In this document: positions 53,612 through 63,999 of the stretch, piece by piece
Layout of the letters: the number at the start of each line of letters is the position of its first letter
Numbering within the stretch: the stretch's first letter is position 1
Source of the DNA: Campylobacter blaseri
GTDB lineage: Bacteria; Campylobacterota; Campylobacteria; Campylobacterales; Campylobacteraceae
DNA length: 64,000 bases
Reading direction: 5' to 3'
Assembly (NCBI RefSeq): GCF_013201895.1
Contig: NZ_CP053841.1
Coordinates: 1,426,001-1,490,000, forward strand
The notes under the pieces: generated by a model
The model's input: only the letters and a program-made list of their open reading frames with translations
Databases searched by the model: none
Told to the model about the DNA's origin: nothing
Translations under genes and position numbers: made by a program

Positions 53612-53981
53612 TGGTATCATAAGATTAGGCAATGATATAAAAAATTTTCAAAATAATTTTCAAAAAAAGAGCAAGAGTATGGCAATGTTTTTTAATAAAT
53701 ACTATTTATAAAGTATCATTATTTGTTAACATTGTTTGATTTTTTATAATTGCGTTGTATAGCATAACGGTATATATAATTTTTAAATTTATCATAAAAT
53801 TTTGTTTATAAAATATTAGTTATTTCCATCTATTTTTTAATTTTGGATATATTTAATTTGTATTATATTTGTACAAAAAATATTTTATTAAATATGCAGT
53901 ATAAATTTTATATAGTTTTGGTGCTTTAAAATTAAAATAAGTAAATTGTACACGAAGAATAAATTTTTAAAGGGAAATAAT
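53612..53981. other. AT-rich gap upstream of the Gabija-like pair
   Basis: No gene is seen. The gap should contain the promoter for the OLD-family gene. An in-frame ATG at 53946 lacks a ribosome site. No other structure was noted. Confidence 0.4.
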
Positions 53982-56117
53982 ATGCACTTAAAATGTTTGC
54001 AAATTGTAAATTATAAAAATTTTAAGAATGAAGAATTTTTATTTGAACGAGGAGCCAATACAATTATTGGAGAAAATGATTCTGGAAAGTCTAATGCCAT
54101 GAAAGCATTGAGGATTTTACTGGATTCGTCATATTACTATAATACTAAAAGATTAAAAGAAGATGATTTTTCAGATTGTTTAAGTAATTGGAAGGGACAC
54201 TGGATTATTATTTCTGCTGTTTTTAGTGGAATTACAAGCAAAGAAAAAACAAATGAGATATGCAAAGATATTGTATTAGAAAAAGAAAGCGAACTTTTTA
54301 TTAAAAATTTAATTAGATGTGGAAGTGACAGTATTGGAACAGTAACTTTATTTATAAGGCCACAAAAACAAATTAGAAAAAAACTTTCAAATGCGGAAAA
54401 TCAGCAAGAATTTCAAAATATAAGAAATGGTATAAAACTATCTGATTATGAGTTTTGGTATACATCTAGATCGCAAATTGATTTTACAGATAATCAAAAA
54501 TATAAAAAAATAGTAGGAGATATTGAACAATTTCAATATAATGATCCCGATAATGAAGATTTATCAATTATAGGTAGTAAAATAGATATTACTGAATTTT
54601 GGCAATATATATCTGTGGAATTTATTGATGCATTACGGGATGTAGCGGTGGATTTAAAGAAGCCTAAAAATCCTATAAGACGAATTATAGACACGATAAA
54701 AACGGAGATTTCAAAGCAAGATTCAAATGAAATAAAACAAAAAATCAAGGAAGTAAATGATAAAATATCTGGAGTCAATGAAATATCTAATATAGGCAAT
54801 CACATTAATTCTAAGTTAAATGAGATGATTGGTATGGTATATTCTCCAAATGTATTTATCGAGTCTCAATTAAAAGATGACATTGAGCTACTTTCAAGAT
54901 TCTTAACAATTATTCCTTCCAACAAACATGATATTGATTCTTTGGGCTTGGGACATCTTAATATGTTATATGTAGCTTTAAAATTAGTTGAGTTTGAAGT
55001 AAATCGTAATCGAGAATTAGTAAATATAATGGTTATAGAAGAGCCAGAGGCGCATATACATACACATATACAAAAAACCTTATTTTCGAATTTAAAAGTA
55101 TCAAAAGATTTTACACAGATTTTAATGACTACACATTCAACTCATTTATCAGAAATCTCTGAAATTAATAAAGTAAATATTTTGAAAACTTATGGTGATT
55201 TTTCAGAAGTGATGCAACCATCTTTTGAGCTGAATCAATTTGGAAAAAATATACTTAATTCAAAAGATGTAACCATAACCCAATGCTTAGAGAGATATTT
55301 AGATGCTAAACGTTCAGTATTGTTATTTTCAAAAGGAGTTATTTTAGTCGAAGGTGATGGTGAAGAAATACTCATTCCAGCTTTAACTAAAAAGGTTATG
55401 GGTGTTTCTTTAGACGAACTGGGCATTGGGTTAATAAATATTGGTAGTGTCGGATTTGAGAATGTAGCATGCATATTTCATGAAAAAAGATTAAAACGCT
55501 ATTGTTCAATCATTACCGATTTGGATAAATGTCTAGATGGAAGCGAAAAATGTAGTAAAGAAGCTGAGAAGCGCGGGGTAGGTAGGCAAAAAAAATTAAC
55601 GAAATTATTTAATGACAATAAATATGTAGATATGTTTTATGCACCTTATACATTAGAGATTGACTTTGCTAATGAGTCTAATAATATTAAATATATCAAT
55701 AAAGTAATTGACATTCATTATGCTGATTTAGAGACAAAAAAAGAACATATGAATAATTTAGAAAAGGATGTAGCTTCAAGATATGATTCAGTTATGACTA
55801 TAGTAAGAGCTATGAGAAAAGGCTGGTATGCAACTGTTTTAGCAAGAATAGTATATTCAGATGCAATAATTCCAAATTATATTTTAGAAGCAATTGCTTT
55901 TTCAAGTCAAGAAGTAATAAATCAATCTATTAAATTAAAAATGATAGAGTATTCTTTGAAAAAGTATGATGATGAGAATGTAAAAGAAATGTTAAATTTA
56001 AAACAAGAACTTAAATCAGTAGATGAAATTAATCAATTTATCGAAAACTTTTGCAACAAATTTGAAGATGATGTAGTTGCAATATTTATAAAAATGGCAA
56101 TGAAATATGAATCATGA
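53982..56117 (+). CDS. gajA: OLD-family ATPase/TOPRIM nuclease (GajA-like)
   Basis: The start at 53982 has AAAGGG 7-8 bases upstream. The 711-residue product has an N-terminal ABC-type ATPase (Walker A IIGENDSGKSNAMKAL, about residues 29-44; signature/Walker B region LGLGHLNMLYV and VIEEPEAHIHTH) and a TOPRIM domain with the catalytic Glu in VILVEGDGEEILIPAL (about residue 455) and Asp residues in IITDLDKC. With the UvrD-like gene downstream this is a class 2 OLD protein as in Gabija, a defence system in which GajA nicks phage DNA. It is longer than the founding GajA (~580 residues) through a C-terminal helical domain. Confidence 0.83.
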   Translation: MHLKCLQIVNYKNFKNEEFLFERGANTIIGENDSGKSNAMKALRILLDSSYYYNTKRLKEDDFSDCLSNWKGHWIIISAVFSGITSKEKTNEICKDIVLEKESELFIKNLIRCGSDSIGTVTLFIRPQKQIRKKLSNAENQQEFQNIRNGIKLSDYEFWYTSRSQIDFTDNQKYKKIVGDIEQFQYNDPDNEDLSIIGSKIDITEFWQYISVEFIDALRDVAVDLKKPKNPIRRIIDTIKTEISKQDSNEIKQKIKEVNDKISGVNEISNIGNHINSKLNEMIGMVYSPNVFIESQLKDDIELLSRFLTIIPSNKHDIDSLGLGHLNMLYVALKLVEFEVNRNRELVNIMVIEEPEAHIHTHIQKTLFSNLKVSKDFTQILMTTHSTHLSEISEINKVNILKTYGDFSEVMQPSFELNQFGKNILNSKDVTITQCLERYLDAKRSVLLFSKGVILVEGDGEEILIPALTKKVMGVSLDELGIGLINIGSVGFENVACIFHEKRLKRYCSIITDLDKCLDGSEKCSKEAEKRGVGRQKKLTKLFNDNKYVDMFYAPYTLEIDFANESNNIKYINKVIDIHYADLETKKEHMNNLEKDVASRYDSVMTIVRAMRKGWYATVLARIVYSDAIIPNYILEAIAFSSQEVINQSIKLKMIEYSLKKYDDENVKEMLNLKQELKSVDEINQFIENFCNKFEDDVVAIFIKMAMKYES

Positions 56118-57837
56118 ATATGATTTTTTGAATGAACTCAACAACAAACAAAAGTCAGTATGCATAAGTGAAGAAAATTTTTTATTGACAGCATGTCCAG
56201 GAAGTGGAAAAACAAGAACTATAACATATAGACTTGCTTATCTTTCTAAAAAATATAAAGATTCTAGGCTTTTAAATATTGCAATTACATATACTAATAG
56301 AGCGGCTGATGAAATAGAAAATAGATTGATGGATTTTGAAGTTGATACATCTAATATTTGGACAGGAACAATACATCAGTTTTGTTCACATTTTATTATA
56401 AGACCTTATGCTATGTATCATAGTAAACTAAACAAAGGCTATAGGATAATTGATGAGTATATTAAGGAAAAGTATATAGATGAGATTGCTAAAAGGATAG
56501 GTATTAAAGGTTGCATTAGAGACTTCTATAAAAATCCAAAAATTATGTCAGAATACAAAAAATACATTATTATAAAAAGAGAAATTGATTTTGAAAATAT
56601 TTTAGAGTATTCATTAGAGTTGCTAAAAGATAATAAATTTATTGCTGATAATATATCAGGATTAATAAGAAGCATCCATGTAGATGAGTATCAAGATACA
56701 AATGAATTACAGTATTTAATATTGTCTGAGATTGTCAAAACAAAACCCAGTATTAATATATCGTTTGTGGGAGATGTTAATCAAGCCATATATAGCGGAT
56801 TAGGTGGAGTAGCTAAAAATTTATCAGAAATTGAAAAATTATTTCCAGTTAAGTTTAAAAACTTTTGTTTGGATGGATGTTATAGATCAACCCAAAGAGT
56901 TGTAGATTATTATATTAATTATGAAATAGAATCCACAGGGCTATTTTCTACATCTAAAATAAGAAATGAAAAAGGAGTTATTAAGCATATATACAATGTA
57001 CATAAAGATGATTTAGCTGAAAAGATCTCTTTTATAATTAAAGGAGAATTAAGAAAAGGTATTCCAGAAAATGAGATTTGCGTATTAGCTCCTCAATGGG
57101 GGCAGATATATCATATGAGCAATAAGCTAAGAGAAATATTACCGGATTGTAATTTCGATTCTCCCAATATAACCCCCATTAAATACGATCCTTTAAATGT
57201 TTATTTTTTAATAGCAAAATTGTTATTTACAAAAAAGTCTGAAAAAAGTTTTTTAAGAAGAAAAATGGCTTTAAAAGTCATTAAAATAATCACTGAAGAC
57301 TATGGTATATATGTTTCAGACAATATTGACAAATTTGATGTTTTAAAAGCTATAAATTCAACTAATTATATGCAAGGCAATGGAATAAAAACCTTGAAAA
57401 ATGCAATATCAAATGTATTTAATACTTTAAAGATTGATATAGCTAATGCACTAAAGACGGAATATGATGATTTTTTTGGAAAAATTGATAATAGAATAAA
57501 AAAATATAATTTAAAGCATGATTGTGATTTGATGGAGAAAAATTTTCAAGAAAAACAAGGTATAGTTATAAACACTATTCACGGAGTTAAAGGTGAAGAA
57601 TATACAACAGTTATTGCTTTTGACTTACTAGAGGGGCATTTGCCCAATTGGGAGTACATAATTAATTCGCAAAAAAAATTACAAAGAAAAAATGAAGCCA
57701 ATAAATTATTGTATGTGCTTTGTTCTAGAGCAAAAGAAAATATATATTTATTTTCAGAAAAAGGGAGAATTACTAAAAAAGGTAAGCCGTATAGCCCCAC
57801 AACAGAATTAAAAAATATTGATTTTGATTATGATTAA
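56107..57837 (+). CDS. gajB: UvrD/PcrA-like helicase (GajB-like)
   Basis: The 576-residue product is an SF1 helicase: Q-motif region LNNKQKSVCI, Walker A TACPGSGKTRTITYRLAYL (residues 29-47), motif II SIHVDEYQDTNELQ (about 190), motif III GDVNQAIYSGLGG, motif V NTIHGVKGEEYTTVIAFDLL and motif VI LYVLCSRAKENIYLF. It overlaps the gajA-like gene by 11 bases. In Gabija, GajB associates with GajA. Motif III and VI are slightly divergent but all catalytic residues appear present. Confidence 0.85.
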   Translation: MNHEYDFLNELNNKQKSVCISEENFLLTACPGSGKTRTITYRLAYLSKKYKDSRLLNIAITYTNRAADEIENRLMDFEVDTSNIWTGTIHQFCSHFIIRPYAMYHSKLNKGYRIIDEYIKEKYIDEIAKRIGIKGCIRDFYKNPKIMSEYKKYIIIKREIDFENILEYSLELLKDNKFIADNISGLIRSIHVDEYQDTNELQYLILSEIVKTKPSINISFVGDVNQAIYSGLGGVAKNLSEIEKLFPVKFKNFCLDGCYRSTQRVVDYYINYEIESTGLFSTSKIRNEKGVIKHIYNVHKDDLAEKISFIIKGELRKGIPENEICVLAPQWGQIYHMSNKLREILPDCNFDSPNITPIKYDPLNVYFLIAKLLFTKKSEKSFLRRKMALKVIKIITEDYGIYVSDNIDKFDVLKAINSTNYMQGNGIKTLKNAISNVFNTLKIDIANALKTEYDDFFGKIDNRIKKYNLKHDCDLMEKNFQEKQGIVINTIHGVKGEEYTTVIAFDLLEGHLPNWEYIINSQKKLQRKNEANKLLYVLCSRAKENIYLFSEKGRITKKGKPYSPTTELKNIDFDYD

Positions 57838-58339
57838 AATAACTAATAAAATATACTATATATGAGCCTTTTGTAAAATTAATGATAAGAGTTGGACAAA
57901 AAGTTAAATAAGTCATATTTATTAATTAAAAAAGCTGTTTGATATTGTAAAATTTTTATTACACATAGATTACTAGAACTTCTAGGGAATTATATAAAAT
58001 AACAAAAAGTTTTTAAAAATTATTATTTAGAATTAATCTATAAAAAAATATGATGAAATATATCAGATATTAAAGAAAAATAAAATTAAAGAATATGCTC
58101 AAAATGAAACTTTATATTTATTGTTTGTTGCAAACGGAACTGGAGAACTGGGCGAGTATACTTTTTGTCTTGCAAGTTAGACAAAAAATTGTTCGTTAGG
58201 AGTAACCCATTAAGCCCATAAAATATTAATTAATTTCAAAGCTAACTATTTATTTTATGTTGCTATTGATACCAAGTAGATGATATATTTTGTTAAAATA
58301 CTATTTTATTAAATTACTTAGACTATAAAGAGAATAGCA
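57838..58339. other. Gap with a gene fragment and one palindromic element
   Basis: No full gene is seen. Bases about 58030-58179 encode, in one frame, a fragment YDEIYQILKKNKIKEYAQNE followed by ...VANGTGELGEYTFCLAS and a stop, which looks like the 3' end of a lost gene running into the palindromic element at 58150. Confidence 0.45.
58150..58217 (+). repeat. Palindromic element, left copy
   Basis: This copy (GGGCGAGTATACTTTTTGTC, then a TTGCAAGTT loop, AGACAAAAA, and TTCGTTAGGAGTAACCC) corresponds to the reverse complement of 63139-63210. It includes a 9-bp stem TTTTTGTCT/AGACAAAAA. The stem could also terminate transcription. Confidence 0.7.
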
Positions 58340-59288
58340 ATGCAATATGTTTACTTAGATTGGAATATCATACAAAATCTTAAAAATATACCCAAAACTA
58401 ATGAGGAAAAAATTTGTGAACTTTTTAAAACAATAAAAAAGTTGAAAGGAAAATATAAATTTCCTTTCTCAGAAGCTCATATTCTAGATCTACTAAATTC
58501 TTGTGATTCATATCATAAAGAGGATTTAGATTTTTTGTTTAAAATATCTAAAGGTTTTGAAATTTGTATACAAAATGATGAAATGTTTATGCAAAAATTT
58601 GATATAAAAACAAGATATGAGAGTATAAAAAAAATACAAACAAGAAGAGTTTGAAAAATTAAAACAAATTAGGGTTATTGCTCCACAATTTAAAGAATGC
58701 ATTATTGCAACTAGCAAAATCGAAGATAAACTTATGTTAGATATGTTAGAAAATGATAAATTAACTCCCGAATCATTTGAAAATTTTCTAAATAAATTAA
58801 AATGCGATATTGACGATCCTAAAATTTATAGGGATTTTAGAAAAAATATTTTATCTATTAAAAAATATACAAAAAATAATAACACGGTTATAGATCAAAA
58901 TTCTGAATATTTTAAAAAATTGATTCCTTTTTTAGATTTTATAGTAAATGATAATGAAAAAAATATAGAAAATGATTTTTTAAACACTATGAAATCATTT
59001 CTTCATATTAACAACAAAAGAACTTTAGATAAAATGAATATTTTTGAAAAAATAGAATTGGCGTATTCTCTATTGGATTTTAATATTCATTATAAGGAAA
59101 AAATTAATCAAAAAAATAAACCAAATAATATGCACAATGATTTAAAGCACTTTATCCATGCTCACCAGTCAAAATACTTTGTTACAGAAGATAAATCGAC
59201 TATAAAAAAAGCAAAATTAGTGGTCAACGCTTTAAGCTTGAAAGTTAAGATATTGAATATTGAAGAATTTGTTGTGAAATTTAGCTAA
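58340..59288 (+). pseudogene. PIN-like gene broken (or switchable) at a poly-A8 tract
   Basis: The first part (58340-58657) starts MQYVYLDWNIIQNLKN, typical of a PIN-domain N-terminus with its first acidic residue, and stops shortly after eight A's (58627-58634). With one A fewer the frame continues through to 59288 without a stop, giving about 315 residues that end with a second PIN-like segment (DLKHFIHAHQSKYFVTEDKS). It is likely an RNase of a defence or toxin system, inactive in this sequence. Poly-A length change could be phase variation or an assembly error. Confidence 0.7.
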
Positions 59289-59346
59289 ACAAACTTTACT
59301 TTTATTTACCAAATTATTTTTTGATTAATGTATTAAATTGTATCTT

Positions 59347-61353
59347 TTAAGACTTACATAAGGATTTACTATAGTCATAAATATCTAAAATATTATCAAG
59401 ATTCATTTTTATTACAACTAATTTTTGTAAAATGTTTATAAAATCTCTATCCTGATTTTTATCTACAATTAATTCAAGTGGTACAAATAACGTTTGAGTT
59501 AAAAATATATTAATATTAAAACATTTATTTAGCTCTTCTACTTTGACCTCTAATTCATCTAAATATTTATTTGCTTTTTCAAAATCGCTTTTATTTCTAT
59601 ATTGCTTATTTTGATCAATTTTAAATCTGATATTTAATAAAGATTCTATTGTAAATTTTGGTATATTATTCATGATGTTAAACCAATTATTGGTTGAAAC
59701 TGATATTTTTAGTATGTTTTCATCTCGGTATTCTAAAACTTTTCCATCTTGAAAAATTATTTTTTTATATTTTCTTAAATTCAACTCATGATTAATTAAT
59801 TGTTTTTGAGAAGATACAAAAGATAAAATAAAATCTTTTAGTATATCCGAAGATGAGCCAGAAAAAGAAATATTTGTTAAATACTTATTTTTATTCTCTA
59901 TAAAAATAATATCTTTTTTGAATTTTATAGCCAAATCACTTTCAAAATTATTTTTTTAGATAAATCGTATCTTCCTGAAAAAATTTTATAGCCATTATTA
60001 TCTTTTACTCTTGAAAAAATATTTTTGACAAATGAGTCGACACTGATTCCGATTTTATTATTAATGCCTGAGTCCATATGTTTTCTAATTTTTTCTACCA
60101 AGGAGTTATAAAAATTCATTTTAAAATACTTAAATCCTATAATATAAAATTTATCTTTATGTCTAATAACAGGATTCATTGTAAAAACATTTGCATGATC
60201 TTGAATTTCACCTAAATATCCATAATTCTTATTTACTTCTTCTAAATTTACTGAAAATAATTCTAAAATTTTTAATTCATTATTTTTTAAACTATGAATT
60301 TCAAATATAATTACATTATTTTCTTGTACTCCTAAAAGTTTTAAAAAATTTATAAACTCAATTATAGTAAAGCCAAATTTGCTAATAAATGATTCCTTTT
60401 TAATATTGGGTTCAATTAAATTTTTAATATATTCAATTAATGTATTTGTTTTTAATTTATAAATAGGATAGAAATTCATATATAAAACTTGTTTCTTAAG
60501 ATGCTCAACTATTTTTTCATTTTTCGGCAAAAAAGTCGCAAATTGACTATCTTTTAGTTGAAGCAAATGCAAATAAGATTCAATGATTTTAAAAATCTTT
60601 TTAATCTTTTCATCATCAATTATTTTATGTTTAGATTTATGAATGTTTTTTATTAAAATATTAATTATATACCTATACGGCGGTATAAATTCTATATTGT
60701 TTTTCTTTTTATTTTTTCATACATACAAAAAATATATTCTAAAGCATAAAATAAATCTAATCGCAAGAGTTTAGTTTCAATTTGTTTGATAATTTTTTTG
60801 TGTTGATCTTTTTTGAAGTTTGCTTTGCCATCAATAATTTCAATATCTTCATTTATCGTCGATTTTATGTATTTTTTAGCTTCAACTAACCTTTTTAATA
60901 TATTAAAATTTAGATCATTACAATAATAATCATTTATATAATCGCTATTGCATTTGCTATTGTTGATTAAATTATATATGTATATTTTTGTAAATAGCTC
61001 TTTCCAAAAATTCCTTCTTTCAACTGGGGGAATTTTTCTTTTAAAGAATAAAATTGATGTTTGGATAGTTAAATGATAAATTTTTGCTTTATCTTGCTTA
61101 ATTTTGCCAAGTATGTAATCTATTTCAATTTGTTGAGAAACATTTTTAATATATAGCTACTTTCGATTAAACTACTTTCATTTTCTGAAATAAATTTAGA
61201 AATACAATTTTCATTATTTTTTATGCCAAAATCATTTTGCATGATACTAATTGATTCGGATGATTTTTTATTATGTAAATTATTTATATATTCTTGATTG
61301 TTTTTAACTATTTCGTCAATTAATTCAACAAAATATTGTGTATTATTTTTCAT
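59347..61353 (-). pseudogene. PD-(D/E)XK-like nuclease gene with three frameshifts
   Basis: Four adjacent reading frames rebuild one protein of about 670 residues if one A (T on the plus strand) is added at each of three runs: 61143-61147, 60712-60717 and 59951-59957. The rebuilt sequence starts MKNNTQYFVELIDEIVKNNQ. Near residue 470 it has NNFESDLAIKFKKDIIFIEN followed by KN, a D...ExK pattern of PD-(D/E)XK nucleases, spanning the third break. The 4-base overlap with the upstream gene at 61350 suggests a former operon. Most parts have no recognisable family. It is probably inactive. Confidence 0.68.
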
Positions 61354-61790
61354 TTTATTATCTTTTGTCTAGATTTGTCTTTGCGGAAAGGTTGTTTATA
61401 GTAACCTATAATTTGTTTTTCATTTAAATTTAGTGAAATTAATAATTTTTCAATTTCTCTTACATTGTTTATAATATCCTTTTCAGCAATATTTTCGGCA
61501 AATTTAATTATGAAACTACGAAATTCATTTAATAATTTAAGAGTCATAGTATGTATATCTTTGCTAGAATAAATGTCTTTTTCAAAAATATTACTTATTG
61601 TGAGCCATAATTGAATAATATTTTCAGCGCTAAGGTAATGATTTTTAAACCATTGCTCCCAAACCTCTGCTTGTACATCACGAGGATATTTATAAGTTTT
61701 ATCTTTTAATGGAAGTGTCATAAATATATCTCTTAACCCAAGAGGTATATTATTTGAAGAAGTTCTTGATTTTGAAAAGTTAATTTTCAT
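61350..61790 (-). CDS. Hypothetical protein upstream of the broken nuclease gene
   Basis: The 146-residue soluble product includes PLGLRDIFMTLPLKDKTYKY and PRDVQAEVWEQWF and is otherwise helical. Its TGA overlaps the ATG of the nuclease pseudogene. It is intact, but its partner is broken. No family recognised; a defence-system accessory by context. Confidence 0.6.
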   Translation of the reverse strand: MKINFSKSRTSSNNIPLGLRDIFMTLPLKDKTYKYPRDVQAEVWEQWFKNHYLSAENIIQLWLTISNIFEKDIYSSKDIHTMTLKLLNEFRSFIIKFAENIAEKDIINNVREIEKLLISLNLNEKQIIGYYKQPFRKDKSRQKIIK

Positions 61791-61951
61791 ATTTTATCAC
61801 CTTGCTAATATTGATATATTTCAAAAATTTAAATAAATTTATTTAAATTAATATAATTTATATGTTTTTATATAGGTACTTAATCTTATTGTATCATATC
61901 AAAGTATCATTGACCACATATATCAAATAAATATTAGAAAGTAAAATTAAA

Positions 61952-63040
61952 ATGTATTGCTTAAATTTTTTTTGCGACTCTAATAATGGATTGCATATTC
62001 CTTTGTGGTTTTTTAATTATGAGGAAATTCATTCTTTATTTATTGAATCTTTGGAAGAAACGGCTACAAATCAAAGAGCTGCAGTAATTAAATATATTTT
62101 AGAGCATAAGAAAAACTATCTTGAAGAAAATATGACTGAATTTTTACCTGAAATAATTACAGCAGATACACCGATTCCTTTTTCAGTAAAAGGATTAAAA
62201 ACGTATTTAGAGGGTGAAAATATAAAGGAAGAAACAACAGGTGAAATCTTTAAATCCGGAGATAAAAAAGGTCAAGAAAAAACAAAACAAGGTCAATATT
62301 ATGGAAAGTTAACTAATCTTATTACGAGACTGCAAACAAAAATAGATGATAAAAAATATGGGTTTGTATTTAATGAGAAAAACACTGTAAGAGCTGACTA
62401 TTTGAAAGAATTTGTTGATAAAATAATGGGAGTAGATAAAAAAATAAAGGTGATAGATTTATCAGAGGTTCCATCAGATATGTTATCTATAATAATAGGG
62501 ATTGTAACTAGATTAGTATATGAAATTCAATTTTGGATGTCACCTAAAACAGAAGAAACACGACATCCTATAGCTTTTATTTGTGACGAAGCACATTTGT
62601 ACATGCCAAGAGATACAACAAAAATAAAAGCAGTTGAGAATAAATACTTAGAGATATTTGAAAAAATATCTAAAGAAGGAAGAAAATATGGTGTTTCATT
62701 GGTAATTGTTTCTCAAAGACCTGCGGAATTAAATTCCACTATAATATCTCAATGCAATAATATTATAAGTTTAAACATTACGAATGATAGAGATAAATCG
62801 GCAGTAGCCACCATGTTAACTGATTCATTGGTAGGCTTGGTTGAAACATTACCTAATCTTGATGTTGGAGAATGTATTGTTATTGGAGATTCGATTAAAC
62901 TACCTACCAAGATTATTTTATTAGATAAACCTAAAGAAGAACCTAAAAGTTCAACTATTGATTTTTGGGATAGATGGATAGATGGGAAAGGTATAGTTTT
63001 TAATATTAATGAAGAGATTAAATGTATGATAAGACAATAA
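61952..63040 (+). pseudogene. HerA/FtsK-like ATPase lacking its N-terminal half
   Basis: The 362-residue frame matches the C-terminal half of HerA-type ATPases: NNGLHIPLWFFNYEEIHSLF, Walker B HPIAFICDEAHLYMP (about residue 208), SLVIVSQRPAELNSTIISQC and LNVGECIVIGD-like end. The HAS-barrel and Walker A (GxTGSGKT) that should precede are missing, and there is no weak start or frame upstream that supplies them. HerA proteins pair with nucleases in several defence systems. This copy cannot bind ATP normally. Confidence 0.72.
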
Positions 63041-63399
63041 ATATTATTTTAGGGCAAAGTATTTTACGTCTTATTTTAATCTTTATATTTAATATAAACA
63101 TTTATATTATTTAGTTTTATTTTAAAATAATATTTTCAGGGGTTTTAGGGGCAACCCCTAACGAGAGATTTTTGTCTGACTTGTCAGACAAAAAGTATCC
63201 TCGCCCTCACACAAAAATAAATATTTTACAAGATATAAAATAAAATTTATAAGCTTATAAAAATAAGATTTTAGGTATGGTTTTTTAGATAAAATTTGAT
63301 ATTATTTTAGACTTGTATTAGTAATAAAACTTTATTTTAATAATACATAAAGCGTTTATGAATATTGATATAATAAACAATAAAAATTTATCTTTTAAG
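63041..63399. other. Gap between the HerA remnant and the Fic gene
   Basis: Apart from the palindromic element at 63139-63210, no gene or clear promoter is seen in this ~360-base stretch. Confidence 0.4.
63139..63210 (-). repeat. Palindromic element, right copy (inverted)
   Basis: It consists of TTAGGGG-CAA-CCCCTAA (63145-63161) and a perfect 12-bp stem TTTTTGTCTGAC/GTCAGACAAAAA (63169-63194), followed by GTATCCTCGCCC. It is the reverse complement counterpart of 58150-58217. The second stem resembles a bidirectional terminator. Confidence 0.75.
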
Positions 63400-63999
63400 C
63401 TAATATGTATTCCTATGCAATTCAATAAGTTTCGTAAATTCTCCAACATCAGCTTTTTTTAAGGCTTCTATATACTCATTTCGTTTTGGATTTTCTTTAG
63501 CTAATAAATCCTCTTGCCACTTAATAGGCATTTTATCATGTTGTCTTAAATAAATATTTGCAAGCATCCTGCTCCATCTCCCATTTCCATTTTTAAAAGG
63601 GTGAATTTGCACAGCTCTATGGTGCAATCTTGCTGAAGTTTCATAAACATCAAAAGTTTTATTTATATCCCAATATTTTATATCCTCACTTAGCTTTTTA
63701 AGCTCCATTGGTACAAGATAAGCTTTAATGCCAATAGATAGCTCAATTTTTCTTAGCTTTCCAGCCCAATCCCATACATTCCCAAACATCTCTTTGTGCA
63801 AAAGCAGCAACCATTCATAAGCAAAAGAAGCTTCTTTTTTTGTTGGTACTGATGCAAGATATTTTATAGTAGCTTCAGCTATGTTTTGGGCTTCTTTTTG
63901 ATAAATTTCTTCTAAGGAGTATATTTTATTTTTTGGTAACAATAATCCAGAGATATCATCTATTGGGGTTGTATTATCTATTGATTTTGTAGAATTCAT
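63400..63999 (-). CDS. Fic-domain protein of the mobile mystery protein B type
   Basis: The 199-residue product has the Fic motif VQIHPFKNGNGRWSRMLANI (about residues 124-143), with Asn in place of the usual Asp/Glu before GNGR (HPFKNGNGR), as in mobile mystery protein B. The upstream LHKEMFGNVWDWAGKLRKIE is the usual Fic lead-in. The family is often coded next to mobile mystery protein A, which would lie beyond the window edge. It may AMPylate a target; no inhibitory helix motif was identified with certainty. Confidence 0.85.
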   Translation of the reverse strand: MNSTKSIDNTTPIDDISGLLLPKNKIYSLEEIYQKEAQNIAEATIKYLASVPTKKEASFAYEWLLLLHKEMFGNVWDWAGKLRKIELSIGIKAYLVPMELKKLSEDIKYWDINKTFDVYETSARLHHRAVQIHPFKNGNGRWSRMLANIYLRQHDKMPIKWQEDLLAKENPKRNEYIEALKKADVGEFTKLIELHRNTY

